Shown here: piece by piece, positions 29,389-38,224 of the stretch
How the letters are laid out: every line of letters starts with the position of its first letter
Numbering within the stretch: the stretch's first letter is position 1
Assembly: GCF_000485795.1 (NCBI RefSeq)
Contig: NZ_AXZL01000055.1
Span: 32,876-96,875, forward strand
Direction: 5' to 3'
From: Shewanella decolorationis S12
GTDB taxonomy: Bacteria; Pseudomonadota; Gammaproteobacteria; Enterobacterales; Shewanellaceae
Length of the DNA stretch: 64,000 nucleotides
Program-made: the position numbers and the translations under genes
Notes under the pieces: model-generated
Seen by the model: only the letters and a program-made list of their open reading frames with translations
The model's database searches: none
What the model was told of the DNA's origin: nothing

Positions 29389-30954
29389 CTAGTTAAATTC
29401 TAGATAGTGCGCCCCTATCACCAGCACACTTGAGACCAACATCAGCAGCAACATAAAACGCCAGACAAATTTCAACCAGTTGCCCCAATCGACGCGGCAT
29501 ACGCCAAGGGTCGCCATTAAAGAGGCAGAGGTGGGCACTATAATATTGGTGAGACCATCACCGAGTTGAAAGGCCAATACCGCTACCTGGCGCGTTACAC
29601 CGACGATATCAGAGAGAGGTGCCATCAGTGGCATAGTCAATGCGGCCTGCCCTGATCCTGAGGTCACAAAAAAGTTGAATACGGATTGAAATAACAACAT
29701 AAACCACGCCGAGAGTGCATCCGGCAGATGGCCAATCACCCCACCTGCACTGTTCAGTATCGAATTAAGCACACTCGGTTCCGTCGGAGCGCCGCCACCA
29801 AGGAGCAGTAAAATCCCCGAGGCGCATCCCACTAAAAGTGCTGGCTCTAACATGGTTTTAGCGCCGTCGTTAAAACTCTGCGCCACCCTGTTAAGCGTTA
29901 AACCATTGAGCTTAAACACGCAGCCAATAACGCCGGCCACTATACCCATGGTAAAAAACTGACTAGCGATCTCGGGGATAAACCATGCCTTTGCCACAAC
30001 GCCCCAAATCACCCATACCATAGTTAACACTAACAACAACAGCACCAATACATCCCCAAGATTAAAGCGGCTCTCGAGCTTTGTATTAGCATGGTGCTCA
30101 CGGAAATAAGCATCAGACTGATAGCTATGGGAAAGATGGGGTTGCTGCTGAATACGATGGGCGTAACGCATGGTAAAAACAATGCCAAGCAAAGTGAATC
30201 CAGCCCACATGGGGAAGCGAAACTCGCTGCCTGAAAGGACTGGGACCCCCGCAATCCCTTGGGCAATCGCCACACTGAAGGGATTCATCCAAGAACTGGC
30301 AAAACCAATTTGGGTCGCCACATAGGTCACCATCACAGTGGTAATGCCGTCATACCCTAAACGGATCATGAGTGGGCAGATGATAATCGCGAAGGCAATG
30401 GCCTCTTCTCCCATGCCAAACACGGCGCCGCCTAAGGAAAACAACGTAAATATCACCGGAATGAATAACTTTTCATTGCCACGGGTTTTATCGATTAACT
30501 TTAAGATACCGTTATCTATGGTGCCTGTGGCCATCACGACCCCAAAGGAGCCGCCGATCACCAACATAAACATGATCACGCCAATCGCACTGCCCCATTT
30601 AGAGCCCGAGGTTAAGCCCTCAAAGGCGAAGTTAAAAAAGCCAACACCGCCCTCGCCTTTAAACAGTGCTACGGGTTGCAATTTAGGCTCGCCCGCATCA
30701 TCCAATTGATAGGCAAAAGAACTAGGGTCGACCACAGTCCGCGCTTTATCGACGCCATCGGCCAGATAATGCACCTCTTGGGTTTGAAACGAGCCGATGG
30801 GGATAAAGTACGTCATTAATCCCGCAAGTAATGCCACAAAAAAGATGATCACTAAGGTATCGGGCATTTGAAAGGTTGAGGGAGTATGTGAAGCGGATGG
30901 TGCCATAGCAGTCTGAGCTGCTTTTGTTGGCTGAGTCGAGGGTGGAGTCGTCAT
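29389..30954 (-). CDS. yfcC: YfcC-family (DcuC superfamily) inner-membrane transporter
   Basis: The 521-residue protein has about 12 hydrophobic helices. Its N-terminal cytoplasmic tail is T/P/S/A rich (about 1-28), then FQMPDTLVIIFFVALLAGLMTYFIPIGSF opens the first helix. MGEEAIAFAIIICPLMIRLGYD, GFASSWMNPFSVAIAQGIAGVP and SGSGQAALTMPLMAPLSD are typical of the YfcC/ArcD-like C4-dicarboxylate carrier family (PF03606). The substrate is undetermined; arginine/ornithine and dicarboxylate carriers are both in the family. E. coli yfcC is next to ackA-pta, and here too it lies in that neighbourhood. The start has a weak ribosome-binding site, so an internal Met cannot be ruled out. Confidence 0.85.
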   Translation of the reverse strand: MTTPPSTQPTKAAQTAMAPSASHTPSTFQMPDTLVIIFFVALLAGLMTYFIPIGSFQTQEVHYLADGVDKARTVVDPSSFAYQLDDAGEPKLQPVALFKGEGGVGFFNFAFEGLTSGSKWGSAIGVIMFMLVIGGSFGVVMATGTIDNGILKLIDKTRGNEKLFIPVIFTLFSLGGAVFGMGEEAIAFAIIICPLMIRLGYDGITTVMVTYVATQIGFASSWMNPFSVAIAQGIAGVPVLSGSEFRFPMWAGFTLLGIVFTMRYAHRIQQQPHLSHSYQSDAYFREHHANTKLESRFNLGDVLVLLLLVLTMVWVIWGVVAKAWFIPEIASQFFTMGIVAGVIGCVFKLNGLTLNRVAQSFNDGAKTMLEPALLVGCASGILLLLGGGAPTEPSVLNSILNSAGGVIGHLPDALSAWFMLLFQSVFNFFVTSGSGQAALTMPLMAPLSDIVGVTRQVAVLAFQLGDGLTNIIVPTSASLMATLGVCRVDWGNWLKFVWRFMLLLMLVSSVLVIGAHYLEFN

Positions 30955-31113
30955 AGATGCGCCATTTTATGTCAAACGGAAAATGCCGCACTATAAACTA
31001 AAGCGCTGTAAATCAGTACATAAAATCTTCATTCGCTTACATGAATACGCAAAATGCTTACATCTATCACACACAAGCAATCAGCATAAAAATGTCTGCG
31101 ACGGCGAATACAG

Positions 31114-31140
31114 TAAAAAATGCCCAGTCACACTGGGCAT
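31114..31140 (-). terminator. Intrinsic terminator after focA
   Basis: On the minus strand ATGCCCAGT-GTG-ACTGGGCAT is followed by TTTTTT, about 80 bases past the focA stop. Confidence 0.85.
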
Positions 31141-31222
31141 TTCTATAAGCCTAAGGTAAACAGTCACTCAAGGAACACTTACCACAAACCTAAGCGACTG
31201 ACTCGCTTAGTTACAAACTCTC

Positions 31223-32197
31223 TTACTTACTCTCTTGGCTATTTTTCGCCTTTTCGGTATGCAAGGGCGACGCAAAAAAGTGCGGTTGATGGGATTTTTG
31301 CGGATCGGGTAAGGCAATTTGGCCCTGCTCAATCCACCAATAACCGAGACCGACGATCACACCGCCGCCGACAATGTTCCCTAAGGTCACAGGAATTAAG
31401 TTATTGAATACGAAGTGTGCCACGGTTAAGTCGGCAAATTGTTCTTGGGTCACACCTAAAGAAGCAAAAAACTCAGGGCTGGCGACCGATTGAATAGTGA
31501 TCCCAAGCGGCACCATAAACAGATTTGCAATACTGTGTTCAAAACCACTGCTGACAAACATGGCTACAGGGAGGATCAGCAAAATTGCTTTGGTCAGGGA
31601 TTCGCGGCTGGCGAAGGTCATCCAAATACCCAGACACACCAACATGTTACATAAAATACCTAAGCTAAATGCCTGTATCCAAGTATGGTGTAGCTTATGT
31701 TGTGACACTTTTAGCGCATTTAAGCCCCAGTTGCCGCCATCGAGTTCATATAAACCCGCCGCCATAATCAAGCCAACCATTAACATGGCACCGACAAAGT
31801 TGCCGATATACACGCGGCTCCAGCATTTGAGCAATTCACTGGTAGTCACTTGTTTTTGCGCCCATGCAACGCTGCTCAGCACTGAGCTGGTAAACAGCTC
31901 ACCGCCGCAAATCACCACCAAAATTAAGCCTAAGCTGAAGGCAATCCCGCCCACGAGGCGTACTAAGCCCCAGGCACTATCACCCGCGCCAGTAGTGACG
32001 GTCAGATAAAACACAAAGGCTAAGGCAATAAAAGCGCCAGCAAATACCGCCAAACCAAAGGATTGCCAAGGCGCCTTAACCACTTTGCTTTTGCCGTAAA
32101 TTTCAGCCTGGTGATAACAACTAAAATGCGAAGAAACCTGCACAGGCTCATGACCATTTGATGATGTCTGTGGAGCGTTAGCATGTGAGTCTTTCAT
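31223..32197 (-). CDS. focA: Formate/nitrite family channel FocA
   Basis: This pentameric inner-membrane channel moves formate made by pyruvate formate-lyase. It has 324 residues from the ATG at 32197, with GGGAG about seven bases before it; the upstream 22-residue extension is unlikely. The polar N-terminus (about 40 residues) is longer than in E. coli FocA. Six helices follow. Family signatures include KAPWQSFGLAVFAGAFIAL, GGIAFSLGLILVVICGGELFTS, WGRVYIGNF-like WSRVYIGNFVGAM, ILCNMLVCLGIWM and GFEHSIANLFMVPLGI with the pore histidine. In E. coli focA is in the pflB operon; here it is divergent from pflBA across about 1 kb. Confidence 0.93.
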   Translation of the reverse strand: MKDSHANAPQTSSNGHEPVQVSSHFSCYHQAEIYGKSKVVKAPWQSFGLAVFAGAFIALAFVFYLTVTTGAGDSAWGLVRLVGGIAFSLGLILVVICGGELFTSSVLSSVAWAQKQVTTSELLKCWSRVYIGNFVGAMLMVGLIMAAGLYELDGGNWGLNALKVSQHKLHHTWIQAFSLGILCNMLVCLGIWMTFASRESLTKAILLILPVAMFVSSGFEHSIANLFMVPLGITIQSVASPEFFASLGVTQEQFADLTVAHFVFNNLIPVTLGNIVGGGVIVGLGYWWIEQGQIALPDPQKSHQPHFFASPLHTEKAKNSQESK

Positions 32198-32376
32198 AAC
32201 TGAACTCCCAAAACCGATAAACAAACGCGAACTTGCAACATAGGTCTCTCCTACAGCGCCCAAGCGCAGATCAAACCAATCAAAATTTACATTAAGACTT
32301 GCTTAAATGATGACTCACTAAAGTCACGCTTTGTAACATACAAATCGTATTCGCTGTGAAGCACAGATTGCCAAAG

Positions 32377-32392
32377 CGTGATGTTATTCACA
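32377..32392. promoter_or_regulatory. CRP-like site upstream of focA
   Basis: CGTGA-TGTTAT-TCACA matches the CRP consensus TGTGA-N6-TCACA at all but the first half-site base. It lies 180 bases upstream of the focA start. CRP controls much of anaerobic metabolism in Shewanella, so the position is sensible. Confidence 0.5.
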
Positions 32393-32433
32393 GGTAAAAT
32401 GTAAAATTTTTGAAGCCATAAACATAAAAGGTT

Positions 32434-32450
32434 AATTGGTCATACCAATT
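32434..32450. promoter_or_regulatory. pdhR site: PdhR-like operator, focA side
   Basis: AATTGGTCATACCAATT is a 17-bp palindrome with 7-bp perfect half-sites. It has the form AATTGGT-N3-ACCAATT recognised by PdhR (GntR family, pyruvate-responsive) in E. coli. It lies 237 bases upstream of the focA start. Confidence 0.75.
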
Positions 32451-32608
32451 TTAGTCGATTTTCACCTTTTTGCCATTGCTCTTTTAAAGAGCATTTTTAG
32501 GTAAGATGAAGCAGATTTAACCTTACAGAAGGCGAGTTTCACTAATCAAGATGACGGCTTGTTGACGACGCTACTGTTCGCGCTACATTCATTTGAGGAA
32601 AAACAATC

Positions 32609-32743
32609 ATGTTTTCTATCCCCTCAAACGGAACGATTTCATATCGGCTCATTTTCAGTCAAATGCCCTACCACCAAGCATCCCGTATAAACGAGCCTTT
32701 TGTGACGACTGCATTATCAGGCCAAAGGCCGCCTAAATCGTAA
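32609..32743 (+). CDS. Possible small protein (44 residues) in the pflB leader region
   Basis: ATG at 32609 is preceded by GAGGA (32595-32599) at nine bases. The frame encodes 44 residues, beginning MFSIPSNGTISYRLIF and ending RPPKS, with no membrane helix. I do not recognise it. It lies between the two PdhR-like sites, upstream of pflB. It may be a small protein, a leader peptide, or chance; only the ribosome-binding site supports it. Confidence 0.3.
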   Translation: MFSIPSNGTISYRLIFSQMPYHQASRINEPFVTTALSGQRPPKS

Positions 32744-32966
32744 ACAATTAAAATCATTCGATACGGTGATAGCTTTCGTCGGTTAAAAGCGCGACAGTCA
32801 ATCAAATAAGCGATGAGATTGGCAGCCATTAGGCCAGCAAAAGCGTGCTTTAAACCTTATTGTGCTAAAAAAATGCTACCTCGCTAGCAAATTTGCGATC
32901 AACTGGGCACAAACTCGTCCGTTTAAGATGCGAGAGAATAAGAGCTATGTTAATATGCTCATGGAT

Positions 32967-32983
32967 AATTGGTCTTACCAATT
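32967..32983. promoter_or_regulatory. pdhR site: PdhR-like operator, pflB side
   Basis: AATTGGTCTTACCAATT is a 17-bp palindrome with the same 7-bp half-sites as the one at 32434. It lies 230 bases upstream of the pflB start, almost mirroring the distance of the other site from focA. Confidence 0.75.
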
Positions 32984-33212
32984 TATAAAAGAGTTATCGA
33001 TAGCCGATAATCCAAGTTAAACGAATATTTGTCATCTTATCGGGTATCAATAGACAGACACTTGGCGCGATAAACATCCCCAAGTTCCAGTTCCCATCAT
33101 AGGGCGTCATCTTGAAGGGAGCTTTAATCAGGAAATAGCGATTGGCCTATACTCAACATGGTTTACCCATGAGCGCCAATGACCTTTATCTCAACCAAAA
33201 GGTATTAGTACG

Positions 33213-35495
33213 ATGACCGACAAAACTGAACTGTTTGCCAACGCATGGGAAGGTTTTACCCCTGGCGATTGGAAATCTGAAGTCAATGTACGTGACTTTA
33301 TTCAACAAAACTATGCTCCCTATGAAGGTGACGAGTCATTCCTAGCCGGTGCCACCGAAGCCACAACCCAGTTGTGGGACAAAGTGATGGAAGGCATCAA
33401 GCAAGAAAACCGCACCCACGCGCCAGTAGATTTTGATACTAAGATGGTCTCTACCATCACTTCCCATGACGCGGGTTATATCAATAAAGATTTAGAAACT
33501 ATCGTTGGTTTACAAACCGACGCGCCGCTCAAGCGCGCTATGTTACCTAACGGTGGTATTCGCATGGTTGAAGGCTCATGTGCCGCTTACAACCGCGAAC
33601 TCGACGCCGATGTAAAATACATCTACTCAGAACTGCGTAAAACCCACAACCAAGGCGTATTCGACGTCTACACCCCTGAAATCATGGCGTGTCGTAAATC
33701 CGGCGTATTAACTGGTTTACCCGATGCCTATGGCCGTGGCCGTATCATCGGTGACTATCGCCGTGTTGCACTTTACGGTATCGACTTCTTAATGAAGGAT
33801 AAATTTGCCCAGTTCAGCTCACTGCAAGCCCAGTTTGAAGCCGGCGAAGATTTATCTAACGTTATCCAACTGCGTGAAGAAATTGCCGAGCAGCACCGCG
33901 CTCTAGGTCAAATGAAGACCATGGCGGCTAAATACGGTTTCGATATTTCTCGCCCAGCCGCTAACGCCAAAGAAGCGATTCAATGGACATATTTTGGCTA
34001 CTTAGCCGCTGTGAAGAGCCAAAACGGCGCGGCAATGTCTTTAGGCCGTACCTCATCATTCCTCGATGTCTACATCGAGCGCGATCTGAAAAACGGCGTT
34101 ATCACAGAGCAACAAGCTCAAGAAATGATTGACCATTTCGTGATGAAACTGCGTATGGTGCGTTTCCTACGTACTCCAGAATACGATGAGTTATTCTCAG
34201 GCGATCCAATTTGGGCAACTGAATCAATCGGCGGTATGGGCTTAGATGGCCGTACACTGGTAACTAAATCCAGCTTCCGTTTCTTAAACACTTTATACAC
34301 TATGGGCCCAAGCCCAGAGCCAAACATCACTGTGCTCTGGTCTGACAAACTGCCTGTAGGCTTTAAAAAGTACTGCGCGAAAGTGTCTATCGACACTAGC
34401 TCAATCCAGTACGAAAACGATGACTTAATGCGCCCAGATTTCCAATCTGACGATTACGCTATCGCTTGCTGCGTGAGCCCAATGGTTGTGGGTAAACACA
34501 TGCAGTTCTTCGGCGCCCGTGCAAACTTGGCCAAAACCATGTTGTATGCGATTAACGGCGGCGTTGACGAAAAACTGAAAATCCAAATCGCGCCAAAAGC
34601 CGACCCAATCACCGACGAAGTATTGAACTTCGATGACGTGATGAATCGCTTAGACGGCCTGATGGATTGGTTAGCAACCCAATATGTCACGGCACTGAAC
34701 GCTATTCACTACATGCACGACAAGTACTCCTACGAAGCTGCGCTAATGGCGCTGCACGACAGAGACGTACGTCGTACTATGGCTTGCGGTATCGCAGGGC
34801 TTTCAATCGCGGCCGACTCACTGTCAGCCATCAAGTACGCTCAAGTTAAACCTGTACGCGATGAAAACGGCATTGCCGTCGACTTTGAGATCAGCGGTGA
34901 TTATCCAAAATTTGGTAACAACGACCCACGCGTCGACGATATCGCCTGTGACTTAGTTGAACGTTTTATGTCGAAGATCCGCGACCGTAAAATGTACCGC
35001 AACGCTATCCCAACTCAGTCAATTCTGACCATCACCTCTAACGTGGTTTATGGTAAGAAAACCGGTAACACGCCAGACGGTCGCCGTTCAGGTGCACCAT
35101 TTGCACCGGGCGCAAACCCAATGCACGGCCGTGATGAGAAAGGCGCGATTGCCTCGTTAACCTCAGTGGCAAAACTGCCTTTTGCCCACGCACAGGACGG
35201 TATCTCTTACACCTTCTCCATCGTGCCTAATGCCTTAGGTAAAGATGAAGACGGTCGCCGTACTAACCTCGCGGCGTTGATGGACGGATATTTCGCCCAC
35301 AACGAAGGACACGAAGGCGGTCAACACTTGAACGTTAACGTGATGAACCGTGAAATGCTTGAGGATGCGGTCGTTAACCCTGACAAGTATCCACAACTGA
35401 CCATCCGGGTATCGGGTTACGCAGTGCGCTTTAACTCTTTGACCCCAGAGCAGCAGCAAGACGTGATCACACGTACTTTCACAAAAGGTCTGTAA
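33213..35495 (+). CDS. pflB: Pyruvate formate-lyase PflB
   Basis: This oxygen-sensitive glycyl-radical enzyme converts pyruvate and CoA to acetyl-CoA and formate in anaerobic metabolism. It has 760 residues. Active-site cysteines C419-C420 lie in AIACCVSPM, and the radical glycine is G735 in RVSGYAVRF near the C-terminus. The N-terminus ([20 protein letters not shown]) matches the E. coli type. It is activated by the downstream pflA product. Expression is probably controlled from the long upstream region with the PdhR-like site. AAAGG lies 11 bases before the ATG. Confidence 0.98.
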   Translation: MTDKTELFANAWEGFTPGDWKSEVNVRDFIQQNYAPYEGDESFLAGATEATTQLWDKVMEGIKQENRTHAPVDFDTKMVSTITSHDAGYINKDLETIVGLQTDAPLKRAMLPNGGIRMVEGSCAAYNRELDADVKYIYSELRKTHNQGVFDVYTPEIMACRKSGVLTGLPDAYGRGRIIGDYRRVALYGIDFLMKDKFAQFSSLQAQFEAGEDLSNVIQLREEIAEQHRALGQMKTMAAKYGFDISRPAANAKEAIQWTYFGYLAAVKSQNGAAMSLGRTSSFLDVYIERDLKNGVITEQQAQEMIDHFVMKLRMVRFLRTPEYDELFSGDPIWATESIGGMGLDGRTLVTKSSFRFLNTLYTMGPSPEPNITVLWSDKLPVGFKKYCAKVSIDTSSIQYENDDLMRPDFQSDDYAIACCVSPMVVGKHMQFFGARANLAKTMLYAINGGVDEKLKIQIAPKADPITDEVLNFDDVMNRLDGLMDWLATQYVTALNAIHYMHDKYSYEAALMALHDRDVRRTMACGIAGLSIAADSLSAIKYAQVKPVRDENGIAVDFEISGDYPKFGNNDPRVDDIACDLVERFMSKIRDRKMYRNAIPTQSILTITSNVVYGKKTGNTPDGRRSGAPFAPGANPMHGRDEKGAIASLTSVAKLPFAHAQDGISYTFSIVPNALGKDEDGRRTNLAALMDGYFAHNEGHEGGQHLNVNVMNREMLEDAVVNPDKYPQLTIRVSGYAVRFNSLTPEQQQDVITRTFTKGL

Positions 35496-35509
35496 GCTAA
35501 ATTAGGTAA

Positions 35510-35534
35510 GGCTGTAGTACAATGTGCTACAGCC
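35510..35534 (+). promoter_or_regulatory. Hairpin between pflB and pflA
   Basis: GGCTGTAG-N9-CTACAGCC is a perfect 8-bp stem 15 bases after the pflB stop. No T-run follows, so it is more likely an mRNA-stability or partial attenuation element that lowers pflA relative to pflB than a full terminator. Confidence 0.55.
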
Positions 35535-35558
35535 TCACTTATTTCAACAGGAGTCACA

Positions 35559-36299
35559 ATGGCAGTTACCGGTCGGATCCACTCAGTGGAATCCTTTGGC
35601 ACAGTGGATGGTCCAGGCATACGGTTTATCACCTTTATGCAGGGCTGTTTAATGCGCTGTCAGTATTGTCATAACCGTGACACTTGGGATCTTGATGGTG
35701 GCAAAGAAGTACAGGTCGACGAGTTAATGAGCCAAATCATTAGCTACCGCCCCTTCCTCGATGCCAGCAACGGCGGTGTGACCGCCAGCGGTGGCGAAGC
35801 CATATTACAGGCGGAGTTTGTCGCCGAACTTTTTAAAGCCTGTAAAAAAGAAGGCATTCATACCTGTTTAGATACCAACGGCTTTGTGCGTAAGTACACG
35901 CCAGTGATTGATGAGCTTCTCGATCATACCGATCTGGTGTTGCTTGATATCAAACAAATGAATGACGATAAACACATTGAACTGACAAAGGTCAGTAACC
36001 ACAGAACGCTGCAATTTGCCGAGTACCTCGCCAAACGCAATCAGCCTACCTGGATACGTTATGTGGTCGTGGGTGGATTTACCGACGATGAAGCCTCGGC
36101 ATTACAACTGGCCGAATTTATCAAGCCCATGAAGAATATTGAAAAAGTTGAACTCCTGCCCTACCACGAACTGGGTAAACACAAGTGGGAAGCGATGGGA
36201 GAAAGCTATCAACTCGATGGCGTCGCACCACCGAGTCGCGACACCATGGAAAAAATTAAAGCCGTGTTTAGCTCACAGGGGATTAATGCGGTGTATTAA
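35559..36299 (+). CDS. pflA: Pyruvate formate-lyase activating enzyme PflA
   Basis: This radical-SAM enzyme installs the glycyl radical on PflB. It has 246 residues, with the [4Fe-4S] motif C30-LMR-C34-QY-C37 and the SAM-binding [19 protein letters not shown] lies about seven bases before the ATG. It is the second gene of the pflBA operon, 63 bases after pflB. It is convergent with yfbV with only 15 bases between the stops and no terminator there. Confidence 0.97.
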   Translation: MAVTGRIHSVESFGTVDGPGIRFITFMQGCLMRCQYCHNRDTWDLDGGKEVQVDELMSQIISYRPFLDASNGGVTASGGEAILQAEFVAELFKACKKEGIHTCLDTNGFVRKYTPVIDELLDHTDLVLLDIKQMNDDKHIELTKVSNHRTLQFAEYLAKRNQPTWIRYVVVGGFTDDEASALQLAEFIKPMKNIEKVELLPYHELGKHKWEAMGESYQLDGVAPPSRDTMEKIKAVFSSQGINAVY

Positions 36300-36314
36300 G
36301 ACGCCAAGGGAGGC

Positions 36315-36758
36315 TTAAAGCTCCTCCCAATAACTGGCATCTAAGCGCTCAAAGGCTATTTTTAAGATGAGCGCCATATCAAGGTAACACGCCTTAGCGC
36401 CCAAGGATTGGCAATGAATGCCCATGGCAGACAATTTCGCACTCAACTGATTACTCCAGTCGAACAGCGATAAAGGTAATGGATGGCGCGCACGCCAGCC
36501 TAACCATAATAAGCCCTGCAACGGCAGGCTAATAAAGAACAACGCGATTGTGATGGCTTGAGGTAAAAACGCCCAACCATAGGTATAAATCTGACTCACA
36601 CTCGCCAAAATCGCCAGCACTGGCATCACCAGAATGGCAAGCTGAGTGGCGCGTACCACCCGATACTCAGGAAAATACAAACCCAGTTGTCTAACCATAG
36701 GCCACGTCTTCATATAACGACGACCGTCACCTAAGGTTTTGAGAATATTGATACTCAA
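36315..36758 (-). CDS. yfbV: UPF0208 membrane protein YfbV
   Basis: The product is about 147 residues from a TTG start at 36758 with AGGTGT upstream. I chose it because the segment SINILKTLGDGRRYMKTWP lines up with the N-terminal SVNFFSLFRRGQHYSKTWP of E. coli YfbV; starting at the internal ATG would lose this conserved part, and the frame open to 36845 adds an unlikely leader. Two hydrophobic helices follow (about 44-62 and 68-88), then LPLQGLLWLGWRARHPLP. E. coli YfbV affects macrodomain/chromosome organisation by genetic evidence. It is divergent from ackA, as in E. coli. Confidence 0.85.
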   Translation of the reverse strand: MSINILKTLGDGRRYMKTWPMVRQLGLYFPEYRVVRATQLAILVMPVLAILASVSQIYTYGWAFLPQAITIALFFISLPLQGLLWLGWRARHPLPLSLFDWSNQLSAKLSAMGIHCQSLGAKACYLDMALILKIAFERLDASYWEEL

Positions 36759-36899
36759 TTTTAGACACCTACAACAGAGGAACACTGCTTTTACCATAGC
36801 ACAATCTGGCACTGCGCCCCAAGACTGTGATGGCAAATTACGCAAGCGTTCCCAAGATTTTGAATCGTTAACTTAAACACAATGGCAAAAGGTTTACAC

Positions 36900-38099
36900 A
36901 TGTCTAATAAACTGGTTTTAGTACTCAATTGCGGTAGCTCTTCACTCAAATTTGCCGTCATTGACGCGCAAACAGGTGACGATCAGATCTCTGGCCTAGC
37001 CGAGTGTTTTGGCTTAGAAGACTCGCGCATTAAATGGAAAATCAACGGTGAAAAGCATGAATCCTCTTTAGGTGCATTTACCGCTCACCGTGAAGCCGTT
37101 GAATTTATCGTCAATAAAATCCTTGCCGGTCAACCTGAATTAGCCGCGCAAATTCAGGCCGTAGGTCACCGTATCGTACACGGCGGTGAGAAGTTCACCC
37201 GCTCAGTGATCATCGACGAGCATGTGATTAAAGGAATTGAAGAGTGTTCATCTCTGGCGCCACTGCATAACCCTGCGCACCTTATCGGTATTCGCGCAGC
37301 CATTGCGTCTTTCCCTAAACTACCACAAGTGGCGGTGTTCGATACTGCATTCCACCAAAGCATGCCTGAGCGCGCTTTTATCTACGCTCTACCATACAAG
37401 CTGTACCGTGAACACGGTATCCGCCGCTATGGTATGCACGGCACTAGCCACCTGTTTGTCAGCCGTGAAGCCGCTAAAGTGTTGAACAAACCTTTAGAAG
37501 AAACCAATGTGATCTGCGCGCACTTAGGCAACGGTGCCTCGGTGACGGCGGTTAAAGGCGGTAAGAGTGTTGATACCTCAATGGGACTGACGCCACTTGA
37601 AGGCTTAGTCATGGGCACTCGCTGTGGCGATCTCGACCCATCAATTATCTACCACTTAGTGCACCAACTGGGTTATACACTGGAAGAAGTCAACAATCTG
37701 ATGAACAAGCAAAGTGGTTTGTTAGGGATTTCTGAACTGACCAACGATTGCCGTGGCATCGAAGAAGGTTATGCCGATGGTCACAAAGGCGCGACCTTAG
37801 CACTGGAAATCTTCTGCTACCGTCTGGCGAAATATATCGCGTCTTACACTGTGCCACTCGGTCGTTTAGATGCCGTGGTCTTTACCGGTGGTATCGGCGA
37901 AAACTCCGATCTCATCCGCGAGAAAGTGCTCAATCTGCTACAAATCTTCAATTTCCATGTCGATAGTGAGCGAAACAAAGCGGCCCGCTTCGGCAAGAAA
38001 GGCATCATCACCACAGACAACAGTACTGTTGCCATGGTCATCCCGACCAACGAAGAGTGGGTTATCGCCGAAGATTCGATTAAACTCATTACTAAATAA
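36900..38099 (+). CDS. ackA: Acetate kinase AckA
   Basis: AckA interconverts acetyl phosphate and acetate with ADP/ATP, giving substrate-level ATP in fermentation. It has 399 residues from the ATG at 36900, with AAAGG upstream; an in-frame ATG six codons earlier is less likely. Signatures are [14 protein letters not shown] at the start, [30 protein letters not shown] and FTGGIGENS. It lies upstream of pta with a terminator-like hairpin between them. Confidence 0.98.
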   Translation: MSNKLVLVLNCGSSSLKFAVIDAQTGDDQISGLAECFGLEDSRIKWKINGEKHESSLGAFTAHREAVEFIVNKILAGQPELAAQIQAVGHRIVHGGEKFTRSVIIDEHVIKGIEECSSLAPLHNPAHLIGIRAAIASFPKLPQVAVFDTAFHQSMPERAFIYALPYKLYREHGIRRYGMHGTSHLFVSREAAKVLNKPLEETNVICAHLGNGASVTAVKGGKSVDTSMGLTPLEGLVMGTRCGDLDPSIIYHLVHQLGYTLEEVNNLMNKQSGLLGISELTNDCRGIEEGYADGHKGATLALEIFCYRLAKYIASYTVPLGRLDAVVFTGGIGENSDLIREKVLNLLQIFNFHVDSERNKAARFGKKGIITTDNSTVAMVIPTNEEWVIAEDSIKLITK

Positions 38100-38111
38100 T
38101 AAGATGATCCA

Positions 38112-38143
38112 AGCCGTTTGCTCTGCCAAACGGCTTTGTTGTT
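38112..38143 (+). terminator. Terminator-like hairpin between ackA and pta
   Basis: A 9-bp perfect stem (AGCCGTTTG / CAAACGGCT) with a 6-base loop is followed by TTGTTGTT, an imperfect T-run. It may reduce but not block read-through into pta. Confidence 0.6.
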
Positions 38144-38224
38144 AGCGACCTACAGCTAAATAAACACAAGCAAAGCAGCAGAGACGACTTACTCTGCCAA
38201 AAACCATCGAACTTAGAGGTTTTT

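Larger units (their letters stand above)
32198..33212. promoter_or_regulatory. Divergent focA / pflB regulatory region
   Basis: One kilobase separates focA (minus) from pflB (plus). It holds a CRP-like site, two PdhR-like palindromes and a small open frame, listed separately. The lengths imply a long untranslated leader or multiple promoters for pflB, as known for E. coli pfl. A short palindrome GCAAATTTGC lies near 32890. The remainder shows nothing I can assign. Confidence 0.6.

Noticed and set aside
32887..32902. FNR site in the focA/pflB region (around TTTGCGATCAA)
   Set aside because: Only one half (ATCAA) fits TTGAT-N4-ATCAA; too weak to list.
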